A DNA stretch of 32,500 nucleotides, taken from contig JABCYW010000042.1 of the NCBI GenBank assembly GCA_013289985.1, positions 1 through 32,500 of the forward strand, given 5' to 3'. The notes beneath the pieces were generated by a model that was not told where the DNA came from, ran no database searches, and was given only the letters and a program-made list of their open reading frames with translations. This stretch comes from Betaproteobacteria bacterium. Lineage in GTDB: Bacteria; Pseudomonadota; Gammaproteobacteria; Burkholderiales; Burkholderiaceae_C. The position numbers and the translations under genes are program-made. Shown here piece by piece: positions 19,023 through 27,392 of this stretch. How positions within the stretch are numbered: position 1 is the stretch's first letter; each line of letters opens with the position of its first letter.

Positions 19023-19028
19023 TACAAT
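19023..19028 (+). promoter_or_regulatory. -10 element for the ferredoxin gene (leaderless)
   Basis: TACAAT is 6 bases (GCGCGG) before the ATG at 19035. This is the closest to consensus of the leaderless candidates; no Shine-Dalgarno sequence. Confidence 0.5.
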
Positions 19029-19034
19029 GCGCGG

Positions 19035-19358
19035 ATGTACTACAAGCACCACATCTTCTTTTGCCTCAACGAGCGCAAGCCCGGCGAGGACAGCTGCGCG
19101 CTGGTCGGTGCACAGGCCGGCTTCGACCATTGCAAGTCGCGCGTCAAGCAGGCGGGACTCGCGGGCCCGGGCGGCATCCGCGTGAACAAGGCCGGCTGCC
19201 TCGACCGCTGCGCCGGCGGCCCGGTGGCCGTCGTCTACCCCGACGAGACCTGGTACACGTACGTCGACAAGGCCGACATCGACGAGATCGTCGACTCGCA
19301 CCTCGTCAACGGCAAGCCGGTCGAACGTCTGCTCCTGCCCCCTGACGTCGGCCGCTGA
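19035..19358 (+). CDS. Thioredoxin-like [2Fe-2S] ferredoxin
   Basis: This 107-residue cytoplasmic protein has cysteines C10, C21, C33, C55 and C59. The pattern FFCLNERKPGEDSC and GCLDRCAGGPVAVVYPDETWY is that of thioredoxin-fold 2Fe-2S ferredoxins, related to the NuoE cluster domain. C10, C55 and C59 are likely ligands with C21 as the fourth. It probably carries electrons to an unknown partner. An alpha/beta hydrolase begins 3 bases after its stop, a common pairing in this order, so the two are an operon. Confidence 0.9.
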   Translation: MYYKHHIFFCLNERKPGEDSCALVGAQAGFDHCKSRVKQAGLAGPGGIRVNKAGCLDRCAGGPVAVVYPDETWYTYVDKADIDEIVDSHLVNGKPVERLLLPPDVGR

Positions 19359-19361
19359 GCC

Positions 19362-19979
19362 ATGAACACCTTCACCAAGCGCGGCGAGATTGCCGGGCCC
19401 GCGGGCGCATTGAGCATCGCGGTCGACACCACCACCGACCTGCCGCAGCGCGGCCTCGCGGTGATCTGCCATCCGCATCCGCTGCAGGGCGGCACGATGG
19501 ACAACAAGGTCGTCACGACGGTCGCGCGCGCGCTGGTGCAGCGCGGCTGGCGCGTGGTGCGCTTCGACTACCGCGGCGTGCGCCAGTCGGCCGGCGCCTG
19601 GGACGAGGGCCGCGGCGAGGTCGACGACGCGCTGGCGGTGATCGCCGCGCACCGCGTGGCCGGCGAGCCGCTGGTGCTGGGCGGCTTCTCGTTCGGCGGC
19701 TACGTGGCCGCGAGCGCTGCCGCGAAACTTTCCGAGGCCGAGAAGGCTCGGAGGATGGTGCTAATCGCCCCGTCCACCGTCAAGCATCATGTCCCGCCCG
19801 TGATCGAGGACACCTTGCTGATCCACGGCGAGGCCGACGACGTCGTCCCGCTGTCCGCCTCGATGGACTGGGCCCGCCCGCAGGCGCTTCCGGTGGTCGT
19901 CGTGCCCGGCGCGGGGCATTTCTTCCATGGCCAGCTGATGCTCCTGAAGGCGCTGGTTCTCCGCAATTTCGCCGAGTGA
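19362..19979 (+). CDS. Alpha/beta hydrolase
   Basis: The 205-residue protein has the HPHPLQGGTMDNKV motif, GFSFGG with nucleophile S110, and the late catalytic His in VPGAGHFFHG; the Asp is probably in HGEADDVV. This is the short CocE/dienelactone-type hydrolase found next to the ferredoxin in many Burkholderiales. The substrate is unknown. It ends 13 bases before dacC, so ferredoxin, hydrolase and dacC may be transcribed together. Confidence 0.88.
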   Translation: MNTFTKRGEIAGPAGALSIAVDTTTDLPQRGLAVICHPHPLQGGTMDNKVVTTVARALVQRGWRVVRFDYRGVRQSAGAWDEGRGEVDDALAVIAAHRVAGEPLVLGGFSFGGYVAASAAAKLSEAEKARRMVLIAPSTVKHHVPPVIEDTLLIHGEADDVVPLSASMDWARPQALPVVVVPGAGHFFHGQLMLLKALVLRNFAE

Positions 19980-19992
19980 CGTCGGCACCGCC

Positions 19993-21144
19993 GTGAAAAG
20001 ACTCCTCGCCCTCCTGAGCCTGGCCACCGCCGGCGTCGCCGCGTTCGCCCAGGCGTTGCCGCCCCCCGAGATCGCCGCGCGTGAGTACCTGCTGATCGAC
20101 ATGAACGCCGGCCAGGTGCTCGCCGAGCGCGCCGCCGACGCCGCAGCCGACCCGGCCTCGCTCACCAAGCTGATGACGGCCTACCTGGTCTTCGTGGCGC
20201 TCAGGGAGCACAAGCTCGCGCTGGACCAGAAGATGCCCGTGTCGGCGCGTGCCTGGGCCGAGCGCAAGGGCGGCGGCTCGCTGATGTTCATCGACACCAC
20301 GATGACGCCCACGGTCGACGAACTGCTGCAGGGCCTGATCGTCGACTCGGGCAACGATGCGGCCGTGGCGCTGGCCGAAGGCGTGGGCGGCAGCGTCGAC
20401 GCCTTCGTGGCGATGATGAACCGCCAGGCCCAGGCCTGGGGCCTGAAGAACACCACGTTCAAGAACGCGGCGGGCCTCACCGAGGCCGGCCAGCGCAGCA
20501 CGCCGCGCGACCTCACGGCGATCGCGCAGCACATCATTCGCGACTTCCCCGAGTACTACCACTACTACTCGCAGCGCGACTTCAAGTTCAACAACATCCG
20601 CCAGGACAACCGCAACATCCTGCTGCGGCGCGATCCAAGCGTGGACGGCATGAAGACCGGCTTCACCGAAGCCGCCGGCTACTGCCTGCTCGCCAGCGCG
20701 CAGCGCGACTTCCCGAACGGCAAGCGCCGCCTCATCGCCATCGTGATGGGCACCGCGGCCAAGGAGGCGCGCGCCGACGAGGCCCAGAAGCTGCTGAACT
20801 GGGGCTACACGGCCTTCGACGACGTGCGCCTTGTGGAGGCCGGCAAGCCGGTGGGCGCGCCCGTGCCGGTGTGGAAGGGCACGCAGGCGCAGGTGGTGCT
20901 CGGCAGCGCCGAGGCCATCTTCGTGGCCGTGCCCAAGGGCGAGGGCGATCGCCTGAAGACCGTGGTGGAGCGCACCGACCCGCTGGTGGCGCCGCTCGCC
21001 AAGGGCCAGCGCGTCGGCTCGCTCAGGGTGACTACCGCCGCAGGGGCCGCAATTGCCACGATTCCGCTCACGGTCCTCGAAGATGTGCCCCAGGCGGGCC
21101 TGTTCGGGCGCGCATGGGATGCCATCCGCCTCTGGATCAAGTAG
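19993..21144 (+). CDS. D-alanyl-D-alanine carboxypeptidase (PBP5/6 type)
   Basis: The 383-residue penicillin-binding protein trims the terminal D-Ala of peptidoglycan stem peptides. Active-site motifs are S56-x-x-K59 (SLTK), S119-G-N121 and K221-T-G223. A signal peptide covers 1-19 (cleavage near AFA), and the C-terminal PBP5_C domain (about 275-365) ends in an amphipathic segment GRAWDAIRLWIK that anchors it to the membrane. GTG 19993 is the start that gives MKRLLALLSL. The next gene encodes a D-amino-acid aminotransferase, a meaningful pairing for D-alanine turnover. Confidence 0.94.
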   Translation: MKRLLALLSLATAGVAAFAQALPPPEIAAREYLLIDMNAGQVLAERAADAAADPASLTKLMTAYLVFVALREHKLALDQKMPVSARAWAERKGGGSLMFIDTTMTPTVDELLQGLIVDSGNDAAVALAEGVGGSVDAFVAMMNRQAQAWGLKNTTFKNAAGLTEAGQRSTPRDLTAIAQHIIRDFPEYYHYYSQRDFKFNNIRQDNRNILLRRDPSVDGMKTGFTEAAGYCLLASAQRDFPNGKRRLIAIVMGTAAKEARADEAQKLLNWGYTAFDDVRLVEAGKPVGAPVPVWKGTQAQVVLGSAEAIFVAVPKGEGDRLKTVVERTDPLVAPLAKGQRVGSLRVTTAAGAAIATIPLTVLEDVPQAGLFGRAWDAIRLWIK

Positions 21145-21249
21145 TCTTGTGACCTGAGCGATGGACAGCCCGCATCGATTCCGTCCCCCGCTTGGGTTTC
21201 CAGTGCCCCGGCGCCATGCGCGCCGCGGCTCGCCCAGGAGCTTCCGACC

Positions 21250-22140
21250 ATGAACCACTTGCCCGACACGCTGTGCTACCTCGACGGTGAGTTCCTCCCG
21301 TTGAACCAGGCCAAGGTCTCGGTGATGGATCGTGGCTTCCTGTTCGGCGATGGCGCCTACGAGTCCATCCCGGTCTACCAGGGCCGGCTGTTCAGGTTCG
21401 ACGACCACCTGGCGCGCTTCGAGCGCAGCCTGGCCAAGCTGGAGATCGAGGTCGACCTGGATCGCGAGACTTGGCTGGCACGCCTGCGCAAGGTGATCGC
21501 CGCGTTCCCCGCGGGCGACCAGCTGGTCTACCTGCAGGTCACGCGCGGCGTCGCGCTCCGTTCCCACATCGCGCCGGTCGGCCTCACGCCCACGGTGTTT
21601 GTCACCACGAGTGAGCGGTCGCTTCCCACGCCGGCGCAGCGCTTGCAGGGGTTGGCCTGCGTCACGGCGCGCGATTTCCGCTGGCAGCGCGGCGACATCA
21701 AGAGCACTTCGCTGCTCGGCAACGTGCTGGCGCGCAAGATCTCGGCCGACCAGGCCGCCGACGAAACCATCCTGCTGCGCGACGACGAGGCCGGCGGCCC
21801 CTGGCTGACGGAAGGCGCGTCCAGCAACGTATGGGTGGTGCACGAGGGCGCGCTGCTCGGGCCGGCGCCGGACGGCCGGGTGCTGGCCGGCGTGCGCATC
21901 GAACTGCTGCGCGAACTGTGCGAAGAGACCGGGACGGCGTTCAACCTGCGCCCGGTGAGCGAGGCCGACGTCCGGTCGGCCGACGAGGTGCTCCTGAGCT
22001 CCGCCTCGAAGGAAATCGTCGCCGTCACGCGTCTCGACGGCGAGCACGTTGGCCATGGCGCGTTGCGCGGGCGGCCGGGTCCGGTTTATGCCCGTCTGCA
22101 CCAGGCATACCAACGTGCGATCCAATCGCAATCCATTTGA
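21250..22140 (+). CDS. D-amino-acid aminotransferase, class IV
   Basis: The 296-residue PLP enzyme has the catalytic K151 in GDIKSTSLLGNVLARK, the start MDRGFLFGDGAYESIPVYQGRLFR and LTEGASSNVWVV with the conserved Glu, placing it with D-alanine transaminases (Dat) more than with branched-chain aminotransferases. It interconverts D-Ala and D-Glu with keto acids, tying cell-wall precursors to dacC upstream and to ybeD-lipB downstream. An AGGAG ribosome site lies before the ATG. The 105-base gap after dacC shows no clear terminator. Confidence 0.9.
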   Translation: MNHLPDTLCYLDGEFLPLNQAKVSVMDRGFLFGDGAYESIPVYQGRLFRFDDHLARFERSLAKLEIEVDLDRETWLARLRKVIAAFPAGDQLVYLQVTRGVALRSHIAPVGLTPTVFVTTSERSLPTPAQRLQGLACVTARDFRWQRGDIKSTSLLGNVLARKISADQAADETILLRDDEAGGPWLTEGASSNVWVVHEGALLGPAPDGRVLAGVRIELLRELCEETGTAFNLRPVSEADVRSADEVLLSSASKEIVAVTRLDGEHVGHGALRGRPGPVYARLHQAYQRAIQSQSI

Positions 22141-22155
22141 ACCCATTGGTCCGCC

Positions 22156-22431
22156 ATGCACGAGATTCCTCCCGAACAATCGCTGATCACGTATCCCAGC
22201 GCATTCCCCATCAAGGTGATGGGCCCGCACGCGGAGGGGTTCGTCGACGCGATCGTGCAGGTAGCCAGGCAGTTCGATCCGGATTTCGATCACACGACGG
22301 TGGAGACCAGACCCAGCAAGGGGGGTAATTACCTGGGCATCACGATCACGGTCACAGCCACCAGCCGTCCGCAGCTGGATGAGTTGTACCGGACATTGAC
22401 CGCGCATCCGATGGTCAAGATCGTTCTGTGA
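22156..22431 (+). CDS. ybeD: YbeD family (DUF493) protein
   Basis: This 91-residue protein of the DUF493/YbeD family has the pattern FPIKVMGPHAEGF, the central ETRPSKGGNYLGITITVTA and the end YRTLTAHPMVKIVL. The fold resembles the regulatory ACT-type domain of phosphoglycerate dehydrogenase. The gene order dacC-ybeD-lipB is conserved in proteobacteria and suggests a link to lipoate metabolism, but the biochemical role is not established. Confidence 0.92.
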   Translation: MHEIPPEQSLITYPSAFPIKVMGPHAEGFVDAIVQVARQFDPDFDHTTVETRPSKGGNYLGITITVTATSRPQLDELYRTLTAHPMVKIVL

Positions 22432-22464
22432 TGGCCAGGTGGAGAAGCGACTCTCAGAGGCTTC

Positions 22465-22950
22465 ATGCATCTCACCAGAAACGAGACCGAAAAGTGCGTG
22501 ATGGCGCGCATCGTTCGGCAGAAAAAGCTGCACCAGAAGAACTTCACGCTGAAACAGTTCGGCACCTGGACCAAGGCCGAGACCGCGGCCCGGAAATGGG
22601 TCAAGGTGACCCTGGCCGAGCTACCGCCGCCCATCGGCATGAAGAACCGGATGACCACTCGCAACACCTCGGGCGTGGTGGGCGTGCGGCTCGTGCACGC
22701 CGTGCGGCGCCGCGAGGAGAAGGAATATCCGGACTGGCGCTGGATCGCCTTCTGGCCCGGGTGCCCGAACTCGGGGGGCATCGGCTGGTCGGTGAACAAG
22801 TACGGCGACGAGCACGCGTTCGTGCTGGCCTGCCTTGCGCGCAAGCTCGAGACGGTCGACCGCGACGCCATCGATGCCGAGTTCGAGGCCTTCAAGGCGA
22901 CACGCGACTTCAAGCGACTGCTCAAGCTCAAGCAGATCACCCCGTCCTGA
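22465..22950 (+). CDS. AP2-like DNA-binding domain protein inserted in the lipoate locus
   Basis: The 161-residue basic protein has two parts. The first (about 13-55) has [21 protein letters not shown], resembling the half-repeat found ahead of bacterial AP2 domains. The second (about 67-131) reads [40 protein letters not shown], the pattern of bacterial AP2/ERF-like domains known from homing endonucleases and small orphans. No nuclease motif is seen. It separates ybeD from lipB, which normally adjoin. AGAGG sits 4 bases before ATG 22465; ATG 22501 is an alternative. DNA binding is inferred; targets are unknown. Confidence 0.65.
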   Translation: MHLTRNETEKCVMARIVRQKKLHQKNFTLKQFGTWTKAETAARKWVKVTLAELPPPIGMKNRMTTRNTSGVVGVRLVHAVRRREEKEYPDWRWIAFWPGCPNSGGIGWSVNKYGDEHAFVLACLARKLETVDRDAIDAEFEAFKATRDFKRLLKLKQITPS

Positions 22951-22971
22951 ACGGCGGCGGGGTCGGTGCCT

Positions 22972-22977
22972 TAAAAT
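22972..22977 (+). promoter_or_regulatory. -10 element for lipB-lipA
   Basis: TAAAAT lies 43 bases before the lipB ATG in otherwise GC-rich DNA. No good -35. It would give the lip genes their own promoter after the AP2-like insertion. Confidence 0.4.
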
Positions 22978-23020
22978 CAGGCATCCGGCGCATTTCCGCG
23001 CCAGCCTGGATCCGATCCCG

Positions 23021-23725
23021 ATGACCTCGACGGCCCCGGACGGCTCGCCCGTCCTGCCCGTGCTGCGTGACCTCGGCCGCGCGCCCTACGAACCGAGCGT
23101 GGACGCGATGAAGGCGTTCACGGCCGGACGCACTGCCGACACGCCCGACGAGATCTGGCTCGTCGAACACGCGCCCGTCTTCACGCAAGGCCTGGCCGGC
23201 AAGGCAGAGCACGTGCTCGACGCCGGCGAGGTGCCCATCGTCCAGACCAACCGCGGCGGCCAGGTCACGTACCACGGGCCCGGCCAGGTGGTGGCCTACC
23301 CGCTGGTCGACCTGCGGCGCCTGGGCATCTACGTCAAGGAATACGTGTTCCGGCTCGAGGAGGCCGTGCTTCGCACCTTGGCTGACTTCGACGTCACGGG
23401 GCATCGCGTCCCGGGCGCGCCGGGCATCTACGTGAAGCTGGCCGACCCGTTCGGACATGCCGCGCTGGGCGGCGACCGGCCGGCGCACGACCCGTTCCGG
23501 GGGCTGGGAAAGATCGCCGCGCTGGGTGTGAAAGTGAGCAACCACTGCACGTATCACGGCGTCGCACTGAATGTCGCCATGGATCTGCAACCCTTCGATC
23601 GGATCAACCCCTGCGGTTATGCCGGGCTGAAAACAATCGATCTCGCTACACTGGGCGTCGTTGCCGACCGGGCAACGGTGGCCGACGCGCTGGGCCGCCG
23701 CCTCCGCGCGCAGTTCGCGCGCTGA
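23021..23725 (+). CDS. lipB: Octanoyl-[acyl-carrier-protein] transferase LipB
   Basis: The 234-residue enzyme moves octanoyl groups from ACP to lipoyl domains. It carries [12 protein letters not shown], the lysine in [22 protein letters not shown] and the catalytic Cys in the NHC part of the same segment. ATG 23021 has no strong ribosome site. It lies 40 bases before lipA, and together they make protein-bound lipoate. The last codons form a GCGCGC hairpin just before the stop. Confidence 0.96.
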   Translation: MTSTAPDGSPVLPVLRDLGRAPYEPSVDAMKAFTAGRTADTPDEIWLVEHAPVFTQGLAGKAEHVLDAGEVPIVQTNRGGQVTYHGPGQVVAYPLVDLRRLGIYVKEYVFRLEEAVLRTLADFDVTGHRVPGAPGIYVKLADPFGHAALGGDRPAHDPFRGLGKIAALGVKVSNHCTYHGVALNVAMDLQPFDRINPCGYAGLKTIDLATLGVVADRATVADALGRRLRAQFAR

Positions 23726-23765
23726 CCTCTCACCAGCCGATTTTCGAGCCGCACGCTCGCACCGA

Positions 23766-24761
23766 ATGTCCACCGAAGCCAACTCCCCCGACGTCGCCAC
23801 GCCCGCCTACGATGCCAGCGCCAAGCAGAAGGCGCAGGCCAAGACGTCGCGCATCCCGATCAAGATCGTGCCGGCGGAGCAGCTGAAGAAGCCCGACTGG
23901 ATCCGCGTGCGCGCGGCGCTGCCCAGCAGCCGCTTCTACGAGATCAAGCAGATCCTGCGCGAGCACAACCTGCACACGGTGTGCGAGGAGGCGTCCTGCC
24001 CCAACATCGGCGAGTGCTTCGGCAAGGGCACGGCCACGTTCATGATCATGGGCGACAAGTGCACGCGGCGCTGCCCGTTCTGCGACGTCGGCCACGGCCG
24101 CCCCGATCCGCTCGACGTCGACGAGCCGAAGAACCTCGCGCGCACCATCGCCGCGCTGAAGCTCAAGTACGTGGTCATCACCAGCGTCGACCGCGACGAC
24201 CTGCGCGACGGCGGCGCCGGCCACTTCGTGGAATGCATCCGCCAGATCCGCGAGCTCTCGCCCGAGACGCGCATCGAGGTGCTGGTGCCCGACTTCCGCG
24301 GCCGCGACGAGCGCGCGCTGGAGATCCTCAAGGCCGCTCCGCCCGACGTGATGAACCACAACCTCGAGACGGCGCCGCGCCTGTACAAGCAGGCCCGTCC
24401 CGGCAGCGACTACCAGTTCAGCCTGAACCTGCTCAAGAAGTTCAAGGCGGCGCACCCCGACGTGCCCACCAAGAGCGGCATCATGGTGGGCCTGGGCGAG
24501 ACCGACGAGGAGATCCTGCAGGTGATGGCCGACATGCGCGCGCATGACATCGACATGATCACCATCGGCCAGTATCTCGCTCCGTCCGGCCACCACCTGC
24601 CGGTGGCGCGCTACGTGCACCCCGACACCTTCCGCATGTTCGAGCAGAAGGCCATCGAGATGGGCTTCAGCCACGCGGCGGTCGGCGCGATGGTGCGTTC
24701 CAGCTACCACGCCGACAAGCAGGCCGAGCATGCCGGCCTGGACATGGGCCCCGCGAACTAG
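23766..24761 (+). CDS. lipA: Lipoyl synthase LipA
   Basis: The 331-residue radical-SAM enzyme inserts two sulfurs into the octanoyl chain. Both iron-sulfur sites are clear: the auxiliary cluster motif C-x4-C-x5-C in [13 protein letters not shown] and the radical-SAM C-x3-C-x2-C in [10 protein letters not shown]. The conserved tail MVRSSYHAD supplies the RSSY serine. Length is typical. The TAG stop shares CTAG with the stop of the converging TlpA-like gene. Confidence 0.97.
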   Translation: MSTEANSPDVATPAYDASAKQKAQAKTSRIPIKIVPAEQLKKPDWIRVRAALPSSRFYEIKQILREHNLHTVCEEASCPNIGECFGKGTATFMIMGDKCTRRCPFCDVGHGRPDPLDVDEPKNLARTIAALKLKYVVITSVDRDDLRDGGAGHFVECIRQIRELSPETRIEVLVPDFRGRDERALEILKAAPPDVMNHNLETAPRLYKQARPGSDYQFSLNLLKKFKAAHPDVPTKSGIMVGLGETDEEILQVMADMRAHDIDMITIGQYLAPSGHHLPVARYVHPDTFRMFEQKAIEMGFSHAAVGAMVRSSYHADKQAEHAGLDMGPAN

Positions 24762-25273
24762 GACTCGTCCTGGAGCTCGGCGATCAGCGGCCCGATCGTC
24801 GTGAAGTCGGTCTTGCCGAGCCAGCGCCGCACGATCTCGCCGCGCTTGTTGATGAGCAGCGACGTCGGCGTGAACTGCACGTTGCCCAGCCGTTGCGCGA
24901 TCTCGCCGGTGTTGTCGATGACCACGCCGAACGGCAGCGCCCGGGCCTCGGCGAAGTTGGCCACCAGCGCGGGCGCGTCGTGGCGCATGGACACGGCCAG
25001 TGTCTCGAAACCCTGCGGCGAATAGCGGCGCCAGTTGGCCACCAGCGCGGGCATCTCCTCCACGCAGGGGGCGCAGTCGGTGGCCCAGAAATTCACCAGC
25101 ACCACGTGGCCCCGCAGGGCGGAGAGGTCGCTCCTGCGGCCGTCGAGCAGCGTGTACGACAGCGCCGGCGCTTGTTCGACGCGGCTGCAAGCCGTTAGCA
25201 TGGGCGACGCGAGCCCGACGGCGGACGCCAGAGCGACGATGGCGGGCGGGGCGAACGCGCAAACGAACTTCAT
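24758..25273 (-). CDS. TlpA-like thiol-disulfide oxidoreductase, probable lipoprotein
   Basis: The 171-residue thioredoxin-fold protein has C67-A-P-C70 in [15 protein letters not shown] and the cis-Pro loop QFTPTSLLI. The N-terminus (1-29) is a signal with lipobox L-T-A-C29, so it should be lipid-anchored and face the periplasm. It resembles TlpA/ResA, which reduce apocytochrome c or copper-site cysteines. ATG 25273 is preferred over ATG 25285 because it gives a clean n-region. Its start is only 10 bases from that of the divergent DUF4197 gene. Confidence 0.88.
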   Translation of the reverse strand: MKFVCAFAPPAIVALASAVGLASPMLTACSRVEQAPALSYTLLDGRRSDLSALRGHVVLVNFWATDCAPCVEEMPALVANWRRYSPQGFETLAVSMRHDAPALVANFAEARALPFGVVIDNTGEIAQRLGNVQFTPTSLLINKRGEIVRRWLGKTDFTTIGPLIAELQDES

Positions 25274-25283
25274 GGGGTTCCAC

Positions 25284-25985
25284 ATGCAACGACGTCAGTT
25301 TACGCCCGCCCTTGCCACGCTCTTCCTGGCCCGTTCGGCCTGCCTCGCGCTGCTGGGCGAGGCGGCCAACGCCTTCGCTCTCGGCGAGACGGAGGCCGCC
25401 TCCGGCGTGCGCGCGGCGCTCGTACGCGGTGCCGACAGCGCCGTGTCGCTGCTCGGCAAGCCGGGTGGCTTCCTCGACAACCCGCAGGTGCGCATCCCGC
25501 TGCCGGGCGCACTCAAGAGCGCGGAGTCGATGCTGAAGATGCTCGGCCAGCAGCAGAAGGTGGACGACCTCGTCAACTCCATGAACCGCGCGGCCGAGTC
25601 GGCGGTGCCCGAGGCCAAGCCGCTGCTGCTGAACGCCGTGCACTCGATGTCGGTGGAGGATGCCGTGAAGATCGTGCGCGGCAGCGACACCTCGGTCACC
25701 GATTTCTTCGCCACGAAGACGCGCGCGCCGCTGGGCGAGAAATTCCTGCCCATCGTGACGGCGCAGACCGAGAAGGTGTCGCTGGCGGCCAAGTACAACG
25801 CTGTGGCGAGCAAGGGCTCGTCGCTGGGCCTGGTCAAGCCGGAGGACGCCAACGTGGAGCAGTACGTCACGCGCAAGGCGCTCGACGGCCTGTTCTTCAT
25901 GATCGGCCAGGAAGAGAAGAAGATCCGCGCCGATCCGGTGGGCACCGGCAGCGCGATCCTGAAGGCCGTGTTCGGCGGGCACTGA
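25284..25985 (+). CDS. DUF4197 family exported protein
   Basis: The 233-residue protein matches DUF4197: paired segments around FLDNPQVRIPLPGALKSAESMLKMLGQQQKVDDLVNSMNRAAESAVPEA (residues about 58-108) and the end LDGLFFMIGQEEKKIRADPVGTGSAILKAVFG. The start MQRRQFTPALATLFL resembles a signal sequence with paired arginines; cleavage may follow ANA near residue 30. The family is of unknown function and mostly helical. GGGG upstream may serve as ribosome site. Its promoter must lie in the divergent neighbour's coding region. Confidence 0.87.
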   Translation: MQRRQFTPALATLFLARSACLALLGEAANAFALGETEAASGVRAALVRGADSAVSLLGKPGGFLDNPQVRIPLPGALKSAESMLKMLGQQQKVDDLVNSMNRAAESAVPEAKPLLLNAVHSMSVEDAVKIVRGSDTSVTDFFATKTRAPLGEKFLPIVTAQTEKVSLAAKYNAVASKGSSLGLVKPEDANVEQYVTRKALDGLFFMIGQEEKKIRADPVGTGSAILKAVFGGH

Positions 25986-26002
25986 ACCGCGGTCCAGTGC
26001 CC
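25977..26002. terminator. Perfect 8-bp dyad at the DUF4197 stop
   Basis: GGGCACTG (25977-25984) pairs with CAGTGCCC (25995-26002); the 10-base loop contains a further palindrome, ACCGCGGT. The DUF4197 stop is inside. It lies between convergent genes and lacks a T-run, so it may act as a two-way U-less terminator. Confidence 0.45.
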
Positions 26003-26008
26003 GGGGGC

Positions 26009-27160
26009 TCAGATCGTTCGAGACAGCTCGAAGATCAGCGCCGACGGCAGCGACTGCATCACCGCGTCGCGGCCGATGCGCGCGCCGTTGTCGGGGCTGT
26101 TGGTGGACAGCTGCAGCGCGCCGCCTTCGGGCGCCACTTCGATGAACACGAACGACGGCATCTCGGCCGAGATGCCGTTGCGCAGCTTCTGGAAGCGATC
26201 GCCGGCCAGCACCGATTCGTAGACGATCGCGTGCGGCAGCGCGTCGCGGCAGAACTCTTCGGCTTCCTCGACGCCGTTGACGAAGTCCACCAGCAGGCCC
26301 ATGTGGCGGATCGATTCCTTGATCAGCGAGCGCATCTCGCGCCCGCCGGCCACCACCAGCACGTGGCTGCCTGCCAGCGGCTTGGAGTTGTCGGACACGC
26401 CGAAGCCCTGGTCGATCTCGACCACGCTGACGCCCTCGATCTCGTCATGGATGGTGCGCGGGAACTCGATCGTCAGCGTCGTCTCGTCTTCCGACACGCT
26501 GCGCTCCATCGCCAGGCCCAGCGTCCACGAGATCTGCTGCACCAGGCGCCACGACATCGAGTCGAGCGACGGCAGCGGCGTGCCCAGCGGCGTGAGGCGA
26601 TCGGTGGCGTCGGAACTGGCATGCGCGAATCGCACCGTGAGGCGGGCATACGGCGGCCAGGCCTTGATGTCGAGCTTGAATTCGAGCTTCTTCTGCGCGA
26701 GGTCGAGGCTCCAGTCCACCACGGCCTGCATCAGGGCGTAGAGCAACGTGGCGTCGACCACCACCTCGGCCGGCTTCAGCGCCTGGCTGATCTCGATCTG
26801 GCGCGCGGAGGCCTCCCGGTTGCGTTGCAGCAGCACTTCGCGAAGCATCTGCGTGACGCTGATCTGCTCGGGCGACTGGCGGATGCGGCCGGAAGCGAAG
26901 CGGGCCAGTTGCTGGCCGATCATTCCGGCGCGGCGGGCGCGTTCGATCTCGTCGCGCAGCATGCGCAGGCCGGCGCGGTCGATCTTGCCGGTGGTGGCGA
27001 GCACGGTGACGCGCTCGAGCGCGGCCGACAGCGGAAGGCCCACCTCGGTGCCGATCTGGCCGATGATCTCGCGCCAGTGGCCTTCGTCGGGTTCCGGGCG
27101 AGGCTTGTCGGACGCCTGGTCGGTCATGGTGCCTCGGCTCGAGGCCAGTGTGATTGTCAT
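26009..27160 (-). CDS. Degenerate hybrid histidine kinase with pseudo-receiver
   Basis: The 383-residue cytoplasmic protein looks like a kinase without its chemistry. About 30-110 is helical with no H-box histidine in an H-E-x-R/K context (it has RAGMIGQQLARFASG). About 125-255 resembles an ATPase domain: LYALMQAVVDWSLDLA at the N-box position and SWRLVQQISWTLGLAMERSVSEDETTLTIEFPR at the G2-end, but no NAIKY-type Asn or DxGxG. About 280-383 resembles a receiver (SHVLVVAGGREMRSLI) lacking the acidic pair and phosphoacceptor Asp. AAGGAGGG 5 bases before ATG 27160 settles the start. Role is probably as an adaptor or sensor. Confidence 0.8.
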   Translation of the reverse strand: MTITLASSRGTMTDQASDKPRPEPDEGHWREIIGQIGTEVGLPLSAALERVTVLATTGKIDRAGLRMLRDEIERARRAGMIGQQLARFASGRIRQSPEQISVTQMLREVLLQRNREASARQIEISQALKPAEVVVDATLLYALMQAVVDWSLDLAQKKLEFKLDIKAWPPYARLTVRFAHASSDATDRLTPLGTPLPSLDSMSWRLVQQISWTLGLAMERSVSEDETTLTIEFPRTIHDEIEGVSVVEIDQGFGVSDNSKPLAGSHVLVVAGGREMRSLIKESIRHMGLLVDFVNGVEEAEEFCRDALPHAIVYESVLAGDRFQKLRNGISAEMPSFVFIEVAPEGGALQLSTNSPDNGARIGRDAVMQSLPSALIFELSRTI

Positions 27161-27262
27161 GGGAACCCTCCTTCGCACAGCGCGAGTCACGCCAGAGGTC
27201 GACCCGCATTGTGCGCCCGCGGTTGCACAGGTTACAAACGGTATCGATTGTGAATGCTTGTC

Positions 27263-27287
27263 ATGTTGCCCAGCGTTGGGCGGACAT
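27263..27287. other. Imperfect inverted repeat in the kinase/lipoprotein gap
   Basis: GCCCA/TGGGC arms (27268-27281) with outer ATGT/ACAT lie in the 232-base gap between the degenerate kinase and the gene at 27393. It may be an operator; nothing else is recognised in the gap. Confidence 0.25.
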
Positions 27288-27392
27288 TCCATCCCCCAGG
27301 AGGGTGAATCGCGACGTCCCTCGCGCCTGTTGAGCCATCATGACCAGATGCTTGCTGGAAAACATTCGGATACACCCGTTGATGGGCGCTCG

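Noticed and set aside
19780-22533. 917-codon minus-strand frame opposite dacC, the aminotransferase and ybeD
   Set aside because: Low-complexity peptide with no motif, antisense to conserved genes.
23730-25982. 750-codon minus-strand frame opposite lipA and DUF4197
   Set aside because: Covers several recognised genes on both strands in other frames; residue use is typical of GC shadow frames.
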